Origin: Panax quinquefolius
Lineage: Eukaryota > Streptophyta > Magnoliopsida > Apiales > Araliaceae
Direction: 5' to 3'
Length of the DNA: 64,000 bases
Assembly: GCA_020205615.1 (NCBI GenBank)
Contig: CM035153.1
Span: forward strand, 93,958,792-94,022,791
Part shown: in pieces, positions 12,183-23,947 of the stretch
Layout: each line of letters starts with the position of its first letter
Position numbering within the stretch: position 1 is the stretch's first letter
The notes under the pieces: generated by a model
The model's database searches: none
Told to the model about the DNA's origin: nothing
The model's input: only the letters and a program-made list of their open reading frames with translations
Position numbers and translations under genes: made by a program

Positions 12183-12528
12183 TTTTGTTGAGCAGAATGT
12201 TTAATAGAAAACTATAAACAATCCATGATATTTTCTTGAGAATCGATAAATGATGAAGATGTAATTAAAAGCGTACCCATTTATCACTCGTGAAATGAAA
12301 TGAAAGGAAGTTAAGGGCCCGATTGAAAGACTCTATCCATTAAATACGGGACCAAAGCCGGACGCTTCCATTCAAATTCCAAATTATTACTAGCATTTAA
12401 TGCACCCGTCTTGAACAACGTAGCAAATCGATTATAAAGGATAACTTTACCAAATTTGTGAGTTTTACTGTTCATTTGAAATTCAACGCCTTAAACTTTA
12501 CGATCTCTCTCTCTGCAAATCGTCACAA

Positions 12529-14967
12529 ATGGCTTCCCCGAAACCACGAGCGAGTTCTCCCGTACTTATAACACCCATCAACATGGTTCCTCGAACCACA
12601 ATCTTAATGAGGGGACTTGATCGAATCCCAAGCAGAAAACCCAAAAACCCCCTCGAATACTACGAGAGATGCGGGCGATTCTCGCGTGCAACCTCCTTCA
12701 TCATGGCGAAATTTGAACTAAAGAGGTTGAACTTCGGTTCCACATTCCGGATACCCATCTTTGTCGAGGTACCCGTTACGGTGAGAAGATGTATCAGCGG
12801 CTGAAGGATGGGCCAGTAGTCGGTGACTTTTCTTGGAGAAGGGGTTCGTTTCCCTCTTCACGTCTTTATAGTGACCCTACTTTGGGGTTCTTGGGTGTAG
12901 GATTTTCCTGGCGGTGCCAAACTCCTACATCCACATTCGGCCCCTTGGTGTACACGCCCGTGAATTGGGCGTCGAGCCCTCATTGGACTTCTTCTTCCTT
13001 TGTCTGAAGATAGTACGATCCGAGGAGAAGGGTTCGAGGCCATCGATGAAACATTCTCCGAAGTGCGGAGAAAAATTTGTGAGGCGTTACATTGGTGAAC
13101 ACCCTTGACGATAGGGGATGGCACGAGAAATGGTTTTTTCGTCGAAAGGCCACGAGATCTCTTCTCTCCCGGCTGGGCAATGATGAAAAAATATCTATGC
13201 GACTTTGGAGATGTTTACGAAGAGCGGGAAGTGGAAATGATGGAGCTATTGTGTGACTTCCAGAAGGAAGAGTGGAAATCTGGACTCCTCTCGAAGCAAA
13301 GCATGGTTATATGACCGTAAGTGTAAAAGTACCGACTTATTTCATATATATATATTTTTTGAAAATATTCCATAATATATAATTATAACATGGAATTGTT
13401 TGATTTGTGCGATATCTTTGATCGGTAAGAGCTCTGTAGAAATAAAGGAGCTCGAAGATTTTTATCTGCAGGAAGTCTTGAAGCGATTGAGGCTACACCA
13501 GCATTACCCCAAAGTAGATCAGCGCGAGAAATTAATACGGATGAATTTCAAAGCGGAAAAAAGTGGTAGAAGAGGTTCTCGTACGGAAGAGACCTTTGAC
13601 CTCGTGAAAGAAGAGAGCTACGGAAAACCCGAATTCGACCCTTCTCGTAACTCCTCCGAACCCACACGAAGCAGAACCATCCTCAAAACCATTCCTCGAT
13701 CGGTGGTTTACTTGATCGTCTGATCGAAGGAGTATACTTAGGACCAAAAATTAAAAACAAAAATAACCCCTTTAAGCTGCCAAGAAGAGCTCGGGGTTCC
13801 TCGGTCTTGGTCGTTCCACCTCGTGCCCCACAGCAAAATCTGGATCGAAGAGGATGGTGACCGGGACGAAGGGATTAGCGTTATCGAGGAAAAGAAGCGT
13901 ACCCACGAGAGTCGTCAAATTCGCCTCTACCTGACCACCCAAAGAATCCACTCGAACAAATCTCCACAGTAACCAAAACTATTCACGCGGACCTACGCCT
14001 CCGAGCAGCCCTTCTTTCTCACAGAAAGGCGAGACCCCTCTCGAGCGGCCGGTCCTTGGTCGAGGTTATCATCTGCGAAAAGCCGTGGGATCTCAGACCA
14101 CATGGCCCGAGTTCAGCCTTGACTTTCCTTTCGACCTCTTGAACTTTAGTTCGACCTGCAGCGACCACCGGTTCGGTGATCATCTGAACGGAAATCTTCT
14201 CGACGAGGAATGAGTTATTTAGCGAGGTAAATAACAATCACTTCTTCCTCTACATCTATTTTCCTTGAGCATTTTATCGTTTAACTTGAATATCTTTGAA
14301 ATATGCGAGGAGGCTAATCTTTCTTGAGACATTGCGTCAAGAGACACATAAATGGAAAGGCCAGGAAGATTTAATCGCATGAAGATAAATATCTTGAAAT
14401 CGACCTTGGATCGAGAAAAGAAATGGTCGTGAAGATGCTTTTCATACCATCAATGGTCTTGGATAGAATTGGATCGGGCGAAGATGGATTTGAAGACATC
14501 GATGTGAACTAAGAACCCTGAGATGGGTTGGGCTGCGTCCAAAAGCCCGATGACAAAATCGACCAACTGAATCTTTGGTTTGGTTGAAGAAACTTCTCTG
14601 AAGGCGAAAAATGAGGAGTTTTCTTGACGATCGAAGCTTAGTCCTCTGACTTGGTGAAGGTGAGGCGAGGATTCGAGGATGAAGCTTCGAAAGCGTAAGG
14701 CCCAGCGTCATGACTCACCCGTAAGATAAAGGACCTTGAGGAATGAGGCCTGATACGGTGAAGAGCTCGGAGCGATTTAGGCGAGTATAGGGACTTCGGA
14801 TGAACTTAATGTAGAGATCATGAAGGTTTATTCGGAGGGGATATGAGGGTTTGTCGGGAGCGAGGAAAGAAAGCTATCTATCAATTTTCAATTTGGACTC
14901 GGCCTTTGCTTTCGATTCAGATGATGAAGGCGGTGCTGAATATTTATCACGTTTTGGTTCTATGTAA
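12529..14967 (+). pseudogene. Antisense additional gene (aORF) of R2, intron-containing
   Basis: The ATG at 12529 follows a CT-rich leader. Exon 1 gives MASPKPRASSPVL, then RKPKNPLEYYERCGRF, FGSTFRIPIFVEVP, MPNSYIHIRPLGV and ELGVEPSLDFFF, resembling plant PF04195-like putative gypsy-type transposon proteins. It ends at a GTAAGT donor (13317). Exon 2 begins at about 13431 with SSVEIKELEDFYLQEVLKR and continues to SRTILKTIPRSV; a long charged coiled-coil-like region follows (about 14270-14900) and the frame closes after SDDEGG at 14965-14967. Orientation is opposite to gag-pol. The same start, intron and end occur in R1, which argues for selection as a gene in the source element. Several frameshifts break it as written. 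Its role is unknown. Confidence 0.62.
13317..13430 (+). other. Putative GT-AG intron in the antisense gene of R2
   Basis: The donor is GTAAGT at 13317-13322 and the acceptor AG ends at 13430; the 114-nt AT-rich sequence between contains a TA run and ATAATTATAACAT. The positions match the R1 intron (1195-1304). Confidence 0.5.
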
Positions 14968-15332
14968 ATATTTAAACTTTTATGTTTCATGTAATTAATT
15001 TACTGATCGACTTAAATGAAATGAACATTTTATGCTTATTGATAAATCTTTAAGCATCTTGATTATGACTTGATTCCGTCGGTTTCTTATCGATAACTTA
15101 GTGTCGATAAGTTGAAATAATGAACTAGATATGGCGTATAACGATTAACTTATGCGATGAAGTGAATTGAATTTTACTGAATGAGGATTGAGTTAAGCGA
15201 ATTAAATAAAGCCCGAACTTCGACACTTAAACAAAATAAATAACTTATACTCATGATGCAGAAGAGTGAGATCGATCATCGTGAAGTAAATTTGGACGAT
15301 AAGCAGATAAGAACGAGCATAAGGATTAATAA

Positions 15333-15822
15333 TGACCATTGACTTACCACCTGATAAGATCGATATAGGACCAAAAGGACACAGGGGCTACCATCGAATG
15401 GCCGGTGAGTCCTACCGTACCTCCTTACACCATAGTGTGACCATCGGACGATAGTGACCATTGACTTACCACCACGATAAGATCGATATAGGACCCGAAA
15501 AGGACACAGGGGCTACCATCGAATGGCCGGTGAGTCCTACCGTACCTCCTTACACCATGGTGACCATCGGACCCGATAGTGACCATTGACTTACCACCTG
15601 ATAAGATCGATATAGGACCCGAAAGGACACAGGGGCTACCATCGAATGGCGGTGAGTCCTACCGTACCTCCTTACACCATAGTGACCATCGGACCCGATA
15701 GTGACCATTGACTTACCACCACGATAAGATCGATATAGGACCAAAAGGACACAGGGCTACCATCGAATGGCCCGTGAGTCCTACCGTACCTCCTTACACC
15801 ATAGTGACCATCGGACCAATAA
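15333..15822. repeat. 121-bp tandem array, 4 copies, in the 3' region of R2
   Basis: Units start at 15333, 15455, 15580 and 15702 with the same core as the array in R1; spacings are 122, 125 and 122 bp. R1 has five copies, so the array has changed length between sister elements. Confidence 0.92.
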
Positions 15823-15919
15823 GACCGGTGATAATTTGTGGAAAAGTGATCTTTTATTGATATCAAAACGGTTATTATCTGGACTTAGATAAAGCCGGCT
15901 TAAACTTTATTGAAAATAC

Positions 15920-17090
15920 TTAGAAACTTTGCCCGTACGAGTATTCTTGATCTCGGAACCATCGAGTGCCTTTAATCGATAAGTACACGGCTTTGGTACT
16001 TGATCATTCATATAGCCCTTCGATTCGGCGTTAGCTTTCCGTGTTTTGAGGTGTAGAAGCTTGGCTTCTACGAGAACGAAGTCTCCAGCCAATCTCTGAG
16101 TTTAGCGCCACTTGTTATAATGTTTGGCCACCCTTACCGTTGATAAGCGACCCGATTTGATTAAAGCTTCCTCTCGACTTCGTCTAGCGAGGTCAAAGTT
16201 AGCCTTGATCCTTCGTCGTTGTAGATTTCTTTGAATTGACTTACGAAGACTTGGAGATCCGATTTCGTTGGGACTAAGGCATCGATTACCGTAGAAGCGA
16301 TCGGAAGGCGAATCCCGTAGTAGTCCTTGGCGTGGTTCGGTATGCCCGTGCCGCTCAATGATTCTTACGGCCATCTCCGCTTAGCTTCATCAATCTACGC
16401 TTTATTAGTTCGGTGACGTCTGTTGGTCACCTCGACTTGCCCGTTCGGTGTGGATGAGCCACGAGAAGTCTTCTTGTCTTGAATCCCCGAATCGTTCAAA
16501 AATTCTTCAAATTTTGAACCCGCGATGGCGTCCGTTGTCAATATATCAATACCTTAGGGATCCGGCGAAACACCACAGACTCCTTTATAAACTTTAAGCA
16601 CTCTGTTACATTGTCGGCCAAAGTGGTTTCGCCTCTACCCAACTTGATCGTATAATCGATATGAACTATAATGAAGCTAACGACCTTTAGCTTTAGGTAG
16701 CGGTCCCGATATATCCACCCCAGACGGTGAAGGGTATAGGAGATAGAATCGAGTATAACTCTTAGGTGGGATGATGTGAACCGGACTATTGGTGGCATTT
16801 TCACGTTTCTTGGCGTACTCTGTAGCTTCTTTGAAAATTGTCGACGATAGTAACCTTGTCGAAATACTTTATGTGCGAACTTGGCGACCGTATGATCACC
16901 GCAAATCCCTTCATGAACTTCCAAAGAGCGTACTCGGCCCAGACGGAACCAAACATTTCAATAATGGTGAGGAAAATGCCCGATCGATAAAGATCCCCAT
17001 CGATAAAACTGAAATTAGTACTCTTGTACTTGATCTTCTTTACCCGACATTTGATCCAGAAGGAAGGGCGCCATCTGCCCGAATACTTTC
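15920..17090 (-). pseudogene. Integrase domain of R2
   Basis: On the minus strand, the zinc-binding entry (16840-16930: EVHEGICGDHTVAK, then CQ-like remnants), catalytic-core parts, the SDLQVFVSQFKEIYNDEG segment (16161-16358) and a C-terminal part at 15907-16092 (GDFVLVEAKLLHLKTRKAN, KPCTYRLKALDGSEIKNT) can be read in shifting frames. The last part corresponds to the GPY/F-type module of Ty3/gypsy integrases. Frameshifts prevent a full-length product. Confidence 0.8.
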
Positions 17091-18960
17091 GATGTGAGGG
17101 TCGTCCAACGGTTTGTTAGATTCGATGCACATCAACATTTTTCGTCTTTGAACACTTTCATTTCTTTGCAAAATTTCCAAATACTGCCGATCCATGAAAG
17201 ACATACGCATCCGTAGTGGCGATTTGACGATGAGCATCAATGATGTAGAATTGTCGTTCGCTCTATACCACGAAACTTCGTCTGAAGCAAAAAAATTGAA
17301 GTTGGTTTCTTAACTCAGCGGATATTTGATCATTCGGGTCCCACGAGCTTCGTAATCTCCCGACAATTTGTTTAACGACCAGCGAGAATCACTATAGATA
17401 ATTAAGCTGTTGGACTTGAGACTCTTACATTAATCGGACACTTTCTTAACAACCCGTTACTCGGCCTCATTATTCGTTGCTTTAAACTTGAATCGATGGC
17501 TTCTTTGGACCTTGAATCCCTCGGGACTTATTAAAATAATTCTGCTCCTTAACGATCGTCGTAGAGATCCATACGCATCTGGCGTCCGCGCCCGACCTGT
17601 TGAAGAACGGCCTTTGCTTTCGATCGGAAGATTGACTCCGGTAACTTTCCGCGTACTGCGGTGAGCGAGCATTCTACCGTAAAATCGACCGAGGCTTGGC
17701 CTTTGATGGCGATTCGAGGATGATACTCGATAAAAAGCGGGACAACTCCATAGTCCGTGCTGCTTTAGTCTGCAGAGACCTCGGCTTGCCCATCACCTTC
17801 TTGATAGGTGATCAGTGTAGGCGACCGAGATTGACCTTGAAAATCTTGCCGAAGCTTTCTCTGGCAATTATTAAAGCAAGGCAAATTTCTCGATGTTAGG
17901 ATACGGTTTGACATCTCGTGGGGCGTGGTGACGTAATAGGCCGGATCTTTGCTTCCCATTTGATCTCCCGAATCAAAGCGCTCAATTCTTTAAGGAAGGC
18001 GGCGCGAATCTACAAATATAAAGTCTCTGTTGGGGCCGAGGCTTGACCAATAAAGGCCCAAAGGCGAATCGTCTTTATACTTTGGAAAGCGTCTTCACGC
18101 TCGGAAGTCCGCTGGAGCGTCTTCGCGTTCTTGGTCCCTTGATGTGTCGAAGAAAGGAAGACATCTCTCTGCGGATCTGGCGGCGAACCTCCTTAAAGCC
18201 GCAATCCTACCGGTCGGAATGACTGAGCGTCCTTGAATGGTGAGGAGTCTTCATGTCGAGGATGGCTGGATCTTCTGCGGATTGGCCTCGATGCCCTTTG
18301 GTGACGGATAACCCGAAACTTTCCGGCACCAAGGTAGAAAGTACATTTGGTGGGATTAAGTCTCGGTTAGCGATAACGAATAGTTTGAAAGCACTCCTCT
18401 AGATCGTCCAAATGTTTACGAATTTGCATACTCTTCACGATCATATCATCTACATAAACCTCCATATTCCTCCCCATTTGTCTGTCGAATATGAAGTTCA
18501 TCATCCTCGATAGGTAGCTCCGGCATTAATGAGGCCGAAAAGTCGTTTTTTGTATCATACTACAGAGCGGTTGTGTAATAATCTTGTTTTGGAATGTCTT
18601 CTTTGCACGTGGATATTTGATGATAACACGAAAAAGCATCCATAAAACTTAATAATCGTACCCGAAGTGGCATCGATGAAATTTGATCGATATAGGCGGA
18701 GGATAAAAGTCCTTGGACGAGGCTTTGTTGAGTCGGTGTAGTCGATCTGAACCGCCACTTTCCATTATGTACGCACCAATACTACATTTCTTTATCCACT
18801 CAAGGTAATCAATCTAAATAGATGAAGTCGGACCGACAATTTATGACCTCTTCGTGATGATCTTTTGGCGTTCTGGAGCAAATATCACCTCTTGACGTGA
18901 GCGGCTTCTTGAAGGATCTATCTCCGGTTATGCTCGTGAACCTTAAAATAACTCGAGGCA
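17090..18960 (-). pseudogene. Reverse transcriptase and RNase H domains of R2
   Basis: The YVDD box is at 18445-18456 on the minus strand, with GLINAGATY-like sequence about 18510-18540. RNase H remnants (PEGFKVQRSHRFKFKATNNE) lie at 17457-17530. The connection region spans about 17640-17960. Order and spacing equal those of R1. The frame is broken many times. Confidence 0.85.
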
Positions 18961-19209
18961 TGTCTTGTGGTTCCCATGCAAAAATATCGACATAGCATCG
19001 TAAGAGTTCCATAAGATTTGTCAGAAGAGGTTACAGTGAGCAGAACCCGATCCTCATTTGTCTTGTCAAACTTTTAGATGACCAATTCAATCTCCTCCGT
19101 CCCCCGTGAAGAATCACCATAGTTACGAGCTTGCTCTCGTGAAGGTTCGATTTCAATTGCCATCGTCTTTCTTTGTTCTTGACCCCATTCAGGATGAAAT
19201 GGCGAATTA

Positions 19210-19640
19210 GATAACATCTCGGGCGGATCGAAATCACCCATCCTCTCTCTACTCCGTGTCTTTGTAGGGAATTTGATTTTGAAATGTGGGATGGAATTCT
19301 GACTTGAAGAAAGCGTCAGCGTAAGTCTTCCCAAAATGGCGTTGTAAGTAGAATCCACGTACCTGACATAAAATTTACAAGTTATCTCCACTTCTTTGTG
19401 GGTAGTCTTAGAAGATGACGGGAAGTTGATAGTGCTGCCACTTTGGTTTGGATCGTTCTTAGAAACCATATAGAGGAGCCTCTGTCCAGGCCTCCATTTT
19501 GTGCCCATCGAGATGCGTTCTTTGATAAGCGTGGGCATAAAGAATGTCCACAGAAGATCCGTTATCTATCGGCGTCGTTTCACATCCATGAGCCCAGCTT
19601 GCGCTGATCACGATGCCCCTTAAATGCGGTTGATGGGCTC
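19210..19640 (-). pseudogene. Aspartic protease domain of R2
   Basis: The active-site box DNGSS is at 19552-19566 on the minus strand. The open stretch 19074-19538 continues with GSTINFPSSSKTTHKEVEI, FYVRYVDSTYNAILGR and the HFKIKFPT segment, which is the best preserved protease-to-RT linker of the two copies. Confidence 0.82.
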
Positions 19641-19899
19641 AGAAGGATAATCCGCATCAAGTAAATGAAATAACGGTTCTGGGAAAAGCTGTCGACCTTG
19701 AGTAGCATCATTATTGACATAAGCGAATCGAATAAGACCTCCTCTTCTTCCTACTAATTTCCCAGCAGACCCACGGTTATTACATCAACGACTTGCCTTG
19801 GCGGTGGTGGAGCATTTTGAGCGGTGGTACTTGAGCCGTTTGAGCAGTGCGATTGATAACTTTCTTGATCTTGGCGGTCTTTCTCGACCCACATATTGA

Positions 19900-21400
19900 A
19901 TCAATGAAGCCACTTTTAATCTTGCTTTCTACAAAATCCTTTAAATTACAACACTTTCATTAGTATCGTGACCGGTGACTTGATGATAACCACAATATTT
20001 GCGAGGGTTGCCATGTCCCGTTTTGTAATTATCACGAGGTGGTTCAAAGAAAGTTTGGTTTGGATCGATCCAAAATTATCGACCTCTACGTATTATTTGG
20101 GTGTAAACCTTATTAACCTTGAGGGTAGGAGCAGGTGTCTGTTCTTTGCCTTATCGCCACGAGTTCTTGTACTTCTTGAACTACATACGCCCTTTGGTTG
20201 TATCCTCCCCTCTTCTACGATCGACATCGGTCTTGGGAACCTCTACCTCCTTTAATTGGCTCGAAGAAGGATTCTTGAATTGTTCGCCTCCTCTTCCACA
20301 ACAATATATAGCCCTACGCCTTGTCGAAAGGCTTACTGCTGAACTTTTCGGATGGTGAAACATCAATTTCTTTACCAATTTCTCGATTTAACTAGATCCG
20401 ACCCATTACGGAACAATCCAGCGGACTTGGAGATCATTAAGATCGGACACTGTCCGTAGCTTCCTAAACCTCTTTACATATTGGCACAAAAAGATTCGTT
20501 GGTGAAGCTATTAGGACTTGTCTTCAAGAGCACATAAAACTTCCCCTTCTTGGTTGCTTCCAAAAGCGAGCGTGGAACTTATCACAAAGTTCGGTCCACG
20601 AGAGATAGAATTCGATGGTAAAGTCCCCATCCAACATCGGCGTCTTTTCTCAAAGTAGTGACAAAAGTGTGACATTTAGCGACATCGATAAAATCGTAGT
20701 AATCCATTAATCGATTGACGCTTTGGTATAGTGTGAGATCTCTGACCCATCATAGCTTTCCGTGCGAGGTAACTTTTTGGTAGCATCTGCTTTCTCCACG
20801 AGAATATCGGAGGAAAAAGGGGCGCCTTCTTACGAAGTATCCTTCACTGTTGGACCTCGACCCGATTGTTTTGGAGTTCTTTCGACTCTCTAACGGAAAA
20901 TCAACACCTTGGGTTGTGATGAGATCTCCTTCTCTGGCGACATTAGGCTTTGGAATGGATCGACCGCTTCCTGCCGATCTCAGCTGCCCTTGCGGGACTT
21001 CTTGATTTACTAAGTCGTAAAATCTCATCCTCGTGATGAGAAACGATTGTGGCGGTATTCTCCCCTTGGGTTTACGGCATAATTTCTCTCGACCTACTTC
21101 TTACGTCTTTCATCGTTGCGATGAATTGATCCCAACGATCGTCGATGCCTTCTTGAGGTAGAAGGCGTTCTGCTTCTCGATCTCCTCTCTTTTGAGAATG
21201 ATCCACGGACACGTCGTAGAATGTTCGGCTCCTTACCCTTGAAGCAGGGTACCTCCTTATACTGCCGTTCTTGGAATGAATATGGCTAGATGCTTCGTCT
21301 CTCAACTCATTCACCTCCTTATTGATCATATCTTCCCTTTGTTTTATGAACCTCAAAAGCTTGTCAACCGTGTCGCCTTGTCCTCATGACTTGGTAGCTC
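19900..21400 (-). pseudogene. gag region of R2
   Basis: The minus strand gives a Tat-like zinc knuckle near 19935-20015 (C-G-Y-H...G-H), a gag core near 20500-20800 and N-terminal pieces at 20750-21356 (RSAGSGRSIPKPNVAREGD, EVNELRDEASSHI, GIDDRWDQFIATMKDV). Frames shift often. Packaging function is from the family. Confidence 0.7.
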
Positions 21401-21659
21401 GGTCTTCTTGACCTTGATCGAGTCTGAAAACTAACCCATTCTGATTGGGATCCGCCCTTATCGGCGTTGAATCTTTGGGCTCCATTGGATCTTGGACGAA
21501 GTTCTTACGAATTGTGCTTAGAAGCCGTGCTCTCACGAGCACTTTTAGAAGGACAGCGATCCTTCTTTTGAAATCTGAGGCGGTGATGAACTAACGACCG
21601 TTGCACATCCTTAGGTGTTCCATCTCTACTCCTCATCATCTTTGAAAGCAAATTTAAAC

Positions 21660-21697
21660 AATTGTGATTGAAAAAGAGCCCTCCTTCTAGCGCTTGA
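21660..21697 (-). other. Leader next to the R2 5' LTR, candidate primer binding site
   Basis: On the minus strand the bases after the 5' LTR read TCAAGCGCTAGAAGGAGGG; R1 has TCGGGCGCTGTAAGGAGGG at the same place. A TGGCGC-type primer site is plausible if the first bases are miscalled, but no tRNA match can be confirmed here. Confidence 0.35.
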
Positions 21698-22337
21698 TGT
21701 TAGCGTCGAGATCTTTACGTCATCGTCCCGATCACCTAAAGCGTCCACGATCTGCTGGCGTAAACCTGATAAACACCACAAGCTTGGCGGCGGTTCCGTC
21801 GGGGATAGCTTCGAGCGTGAGAGTCGATATGTGAATTCCTGAGGTTTATAAAGCGGAGGCTATATCGCTTTAGTGCGTATAGAGAAAATGATAATTCTCT
21901 GTGTATGTGATTACGAATGATGAAGTGTATGAGCGTACCTCTTGGTGGAGACTTCCTTGCCAAGTTATACCCTCCTTGCACAATTCTTGTACCTTCCTCT
22001 TACGACACATTCCCTTTGCAGATGGGTTCTGCATTGCATGTAGTTTATCCATTGCTTTTGATCCTTTATTACTCTGGCCGATTATGATCCCATCCACATT
22101 AATGCATGGCGGGTTCTTTAGTCGTGCAAACGTACTTTTTCATCATTCTGGTCGAATTGTAGATATTTAAAATGTCTAAAGGATTGATCCATTGGCCGGC
22201 CGGTCTTATAAGTTTGAAATGAAAATAATATAATGATTGGGCAATGATTTTTAATAATTGATAATAAAGGCCCGATAGAATAAAAAAGAATAAGCCCAAT
22301 ATACTTTATAGAAGAGATAAAATATCACGACCCAACA
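21698..22337 (-). repeat. 5' LTR of R2
   Basis: 640 bp, plus-strand ends TGTTAGCG and ACCCAACA, matching 11509-12170. Being upstream of gag it would hold the promoter; AT-rich strings occur but I cannot fix a TATA box. Confidence 0.9.
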
Positions 22338-22342
22338 ATTTG
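22338..22342. repeat. Right target site duplication of R2 (ATTTG)
   Basis: Second copy of the 5-bp repeat at 11504-11508. Confidence 0.85.
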
Positions 22343-23240
22343 GTAATCCAATAGCCACCAAGCTATGTTGATTACTTTTCAAAATATAGGAGACTTTTTA
22401 ACTCAAAATTAAAGTATTCATTTAAATTTTGACAATAATAAATCTTGTAATTCATAGAACTATGATATTTTGCAATTTTTCATAGTTGTATTGTCTAAAA
22501 ATATATTTATTCATATCATTTAGAATTTAAAAGTATCTTAAATTGAGTTCAAAAGGTCATTATTGATCATATATTTTTGGAGCAGGGAGTATAAATAGGC
22601 TGGTACAAAAACTTTGACATACTGTTCTACTTAAAGTTCAGGTCAATTATACCTAGATTGTGATTCAATACCGTGCGTTGGAGCGATTATGGGAATTAAA
22701 AATGTCACTTTGCGTGGTGCAGGGAGTAAGATAGAGGTAGGTCTCCTCGAATTGTTTAGTTAGTATGGAATATGTTTTCAGAGTTTTGGTAATATGTAAT
22801 TTCTTAAACATTATAGTTAAAACTAGTTAAGTTGTGTAAGTGTAGTGTTACAAAATCTGTTTTTCAAGAAGGTAATGCCATGTCATGGCTTACTGGAGCG
22901 TAATAAAGGTGCTCATTTGAATCGATAGTTGGTATTCTCTTGAATTTTCTAGTAATATTACAGATGTTTTAAGGATGATTTTAGATAGTCAACTAGCCCT
23001 CAATTAGATTTGATCTTACTCATTTGTAAATCATAATACATAGTTGTAATCATGTTTGTGTAATAAAAGTTTTAAGTAAATAGCAAAAAAAATGTTTTGG
23101 ATCTCCAAATTTAGTGTTTCCTTTATTTTGCATGTTGGTTATGGAAGTTTTGATCTCCTTTATACTATTTCATTCTTCTTTTAACACTAGTGATTAGTGA
23201 AAATGATTTGGCATCATGTGTACAATTGATAGATTACAAG
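22343..23240 (+). promoter_or_regulatory. Upstream region of the deneddylase-like gene
   Basis: AT-rich sequence with a TATAAATA string at about 22590-22597, preceded by GGAGCAGGGAGTA, a motif that also marks MITE ends, so the TATA call is uncertain. A pyrimidine-rich stretch ending in ACTAG at about 23189 looks like a 3' splice site before the ATG at 23241, which would imply an intron in the 5' UTR. Insertion of R2 at 22337 has placed a retrotransposon LTR about 0.9 kb upstream. Confidence 0.35.
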
Positions 23241-23947
23241 ATGGGGAAAACATCAGTGGATGAAAAGATTCTCAGCTACAATGATGTTGTACTTAGACAA
23301 TCAGATTTGGACATTCTAAGCGGGCCACATTATCTTAATGATCGAATCATTGAGTTTTATTTTAGCTATTTACCTTCAGAATATCCTTCACGTGATATCC
23401 TTTTGGTTCCGCCTTCAATTTCTTTCTGGATGACAAATTGCATAGACAGCGAGAGCCTTAAGGATTTCATAGTACCCCTAAATCTACCCGAAAAGAAGCT
23501 GGTGATCTTTCCTGTCAATGACAATGTTGATGTTACTGAAGCTGAAGGTGGCAGTCATTGGAGCTTGCTTGCATTTGAGAGACACCAACCTATTTGTGCA
23601 CCATGATAGCTGTGGCGGCTTTGTCTGAGGCATGCTAAGCGGCTCTATAAAGCTGTTGTTCCATATATGAAGTCTTCCAATCGACATCTAGTGGTGCGTT
23701 ATCTGGAATGTTCTAGTACCCACAACAAGCTAATGGTTATGACTGTGGTTTATTTATTACGGCCATTGCAAGAGCCATATGTCACTGGTACAAAAGTAGT
23801 GGACCAAAAAGATGAAGACTTGTGGTTTTCAGCAGTGAAGGGCAGGTCACTCTATCAGTTGTTTCTGCTGAGATGCGTAAAGAGATTTTGAGCTTGATAA
23901 AGTTTGAGAAATATGGGATGAGGGGTGATAATAAACTTGTTTGTTAA
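23241..23947 (+). pseudogene. NEDP1/DEN1-like deneddylase (Ulp1/C48 family), frame-broken
   Basis: This is the only likely host gene. From ATG 23241 the product starts MGKTSVDEKILSYNDVVLR and continues through DLDILSGPHYLNDRIIEFYF, LVPPSISFWMTN and GSHWSLLAF, the pattern of plant NEDP1-type (SENP8) proteases, which remove NEDD8/RUB1 from cullins and other targets. Catalytic residues are visible: His 23556-23558, Asp 23605-23607, Gln before NGYDCG and Cys 23744-23746. The frame changes at about 23575, 23622, 23717, 23806 and 23841, each at a short run (GAGA, CCC, AAAAA, GGG), and the family-like C-terminus closes at TAA 23945-23947. Length (about 235 codons without the breaks) fits the family. 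It is either a young pseudogene or an intact gene with consensus errors. An upstream in-frame GTG at 23190 is not a eukaryotic start. Confidence 0.8.

Larger units (their letters stand above)
11509..22337 (-). mobile_element. Complete Ty3/gypsy LTR retrotransposon R2 (Tat-like)
   Basis: The element has two LTRs (11509-12170 and 21698-22337) with TG/CA ends and is flanked by the 5-bp direct repeat ATTTG (11504-11508 and 22338-22342), the duplication expected from integrase. It reads on the minus strand with gag near the right LTR and integrase towards the left. A purine-rich tract abuts the left LTR on the minus strand, as expected for the 3' end. It shares all features of R1, including the antisense gene and the tandem array. 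Length is 10.8 kb. No reading frame is intact, so it would need help to move, unless many of the indels are sequencing errors. Confidence 0.93.
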
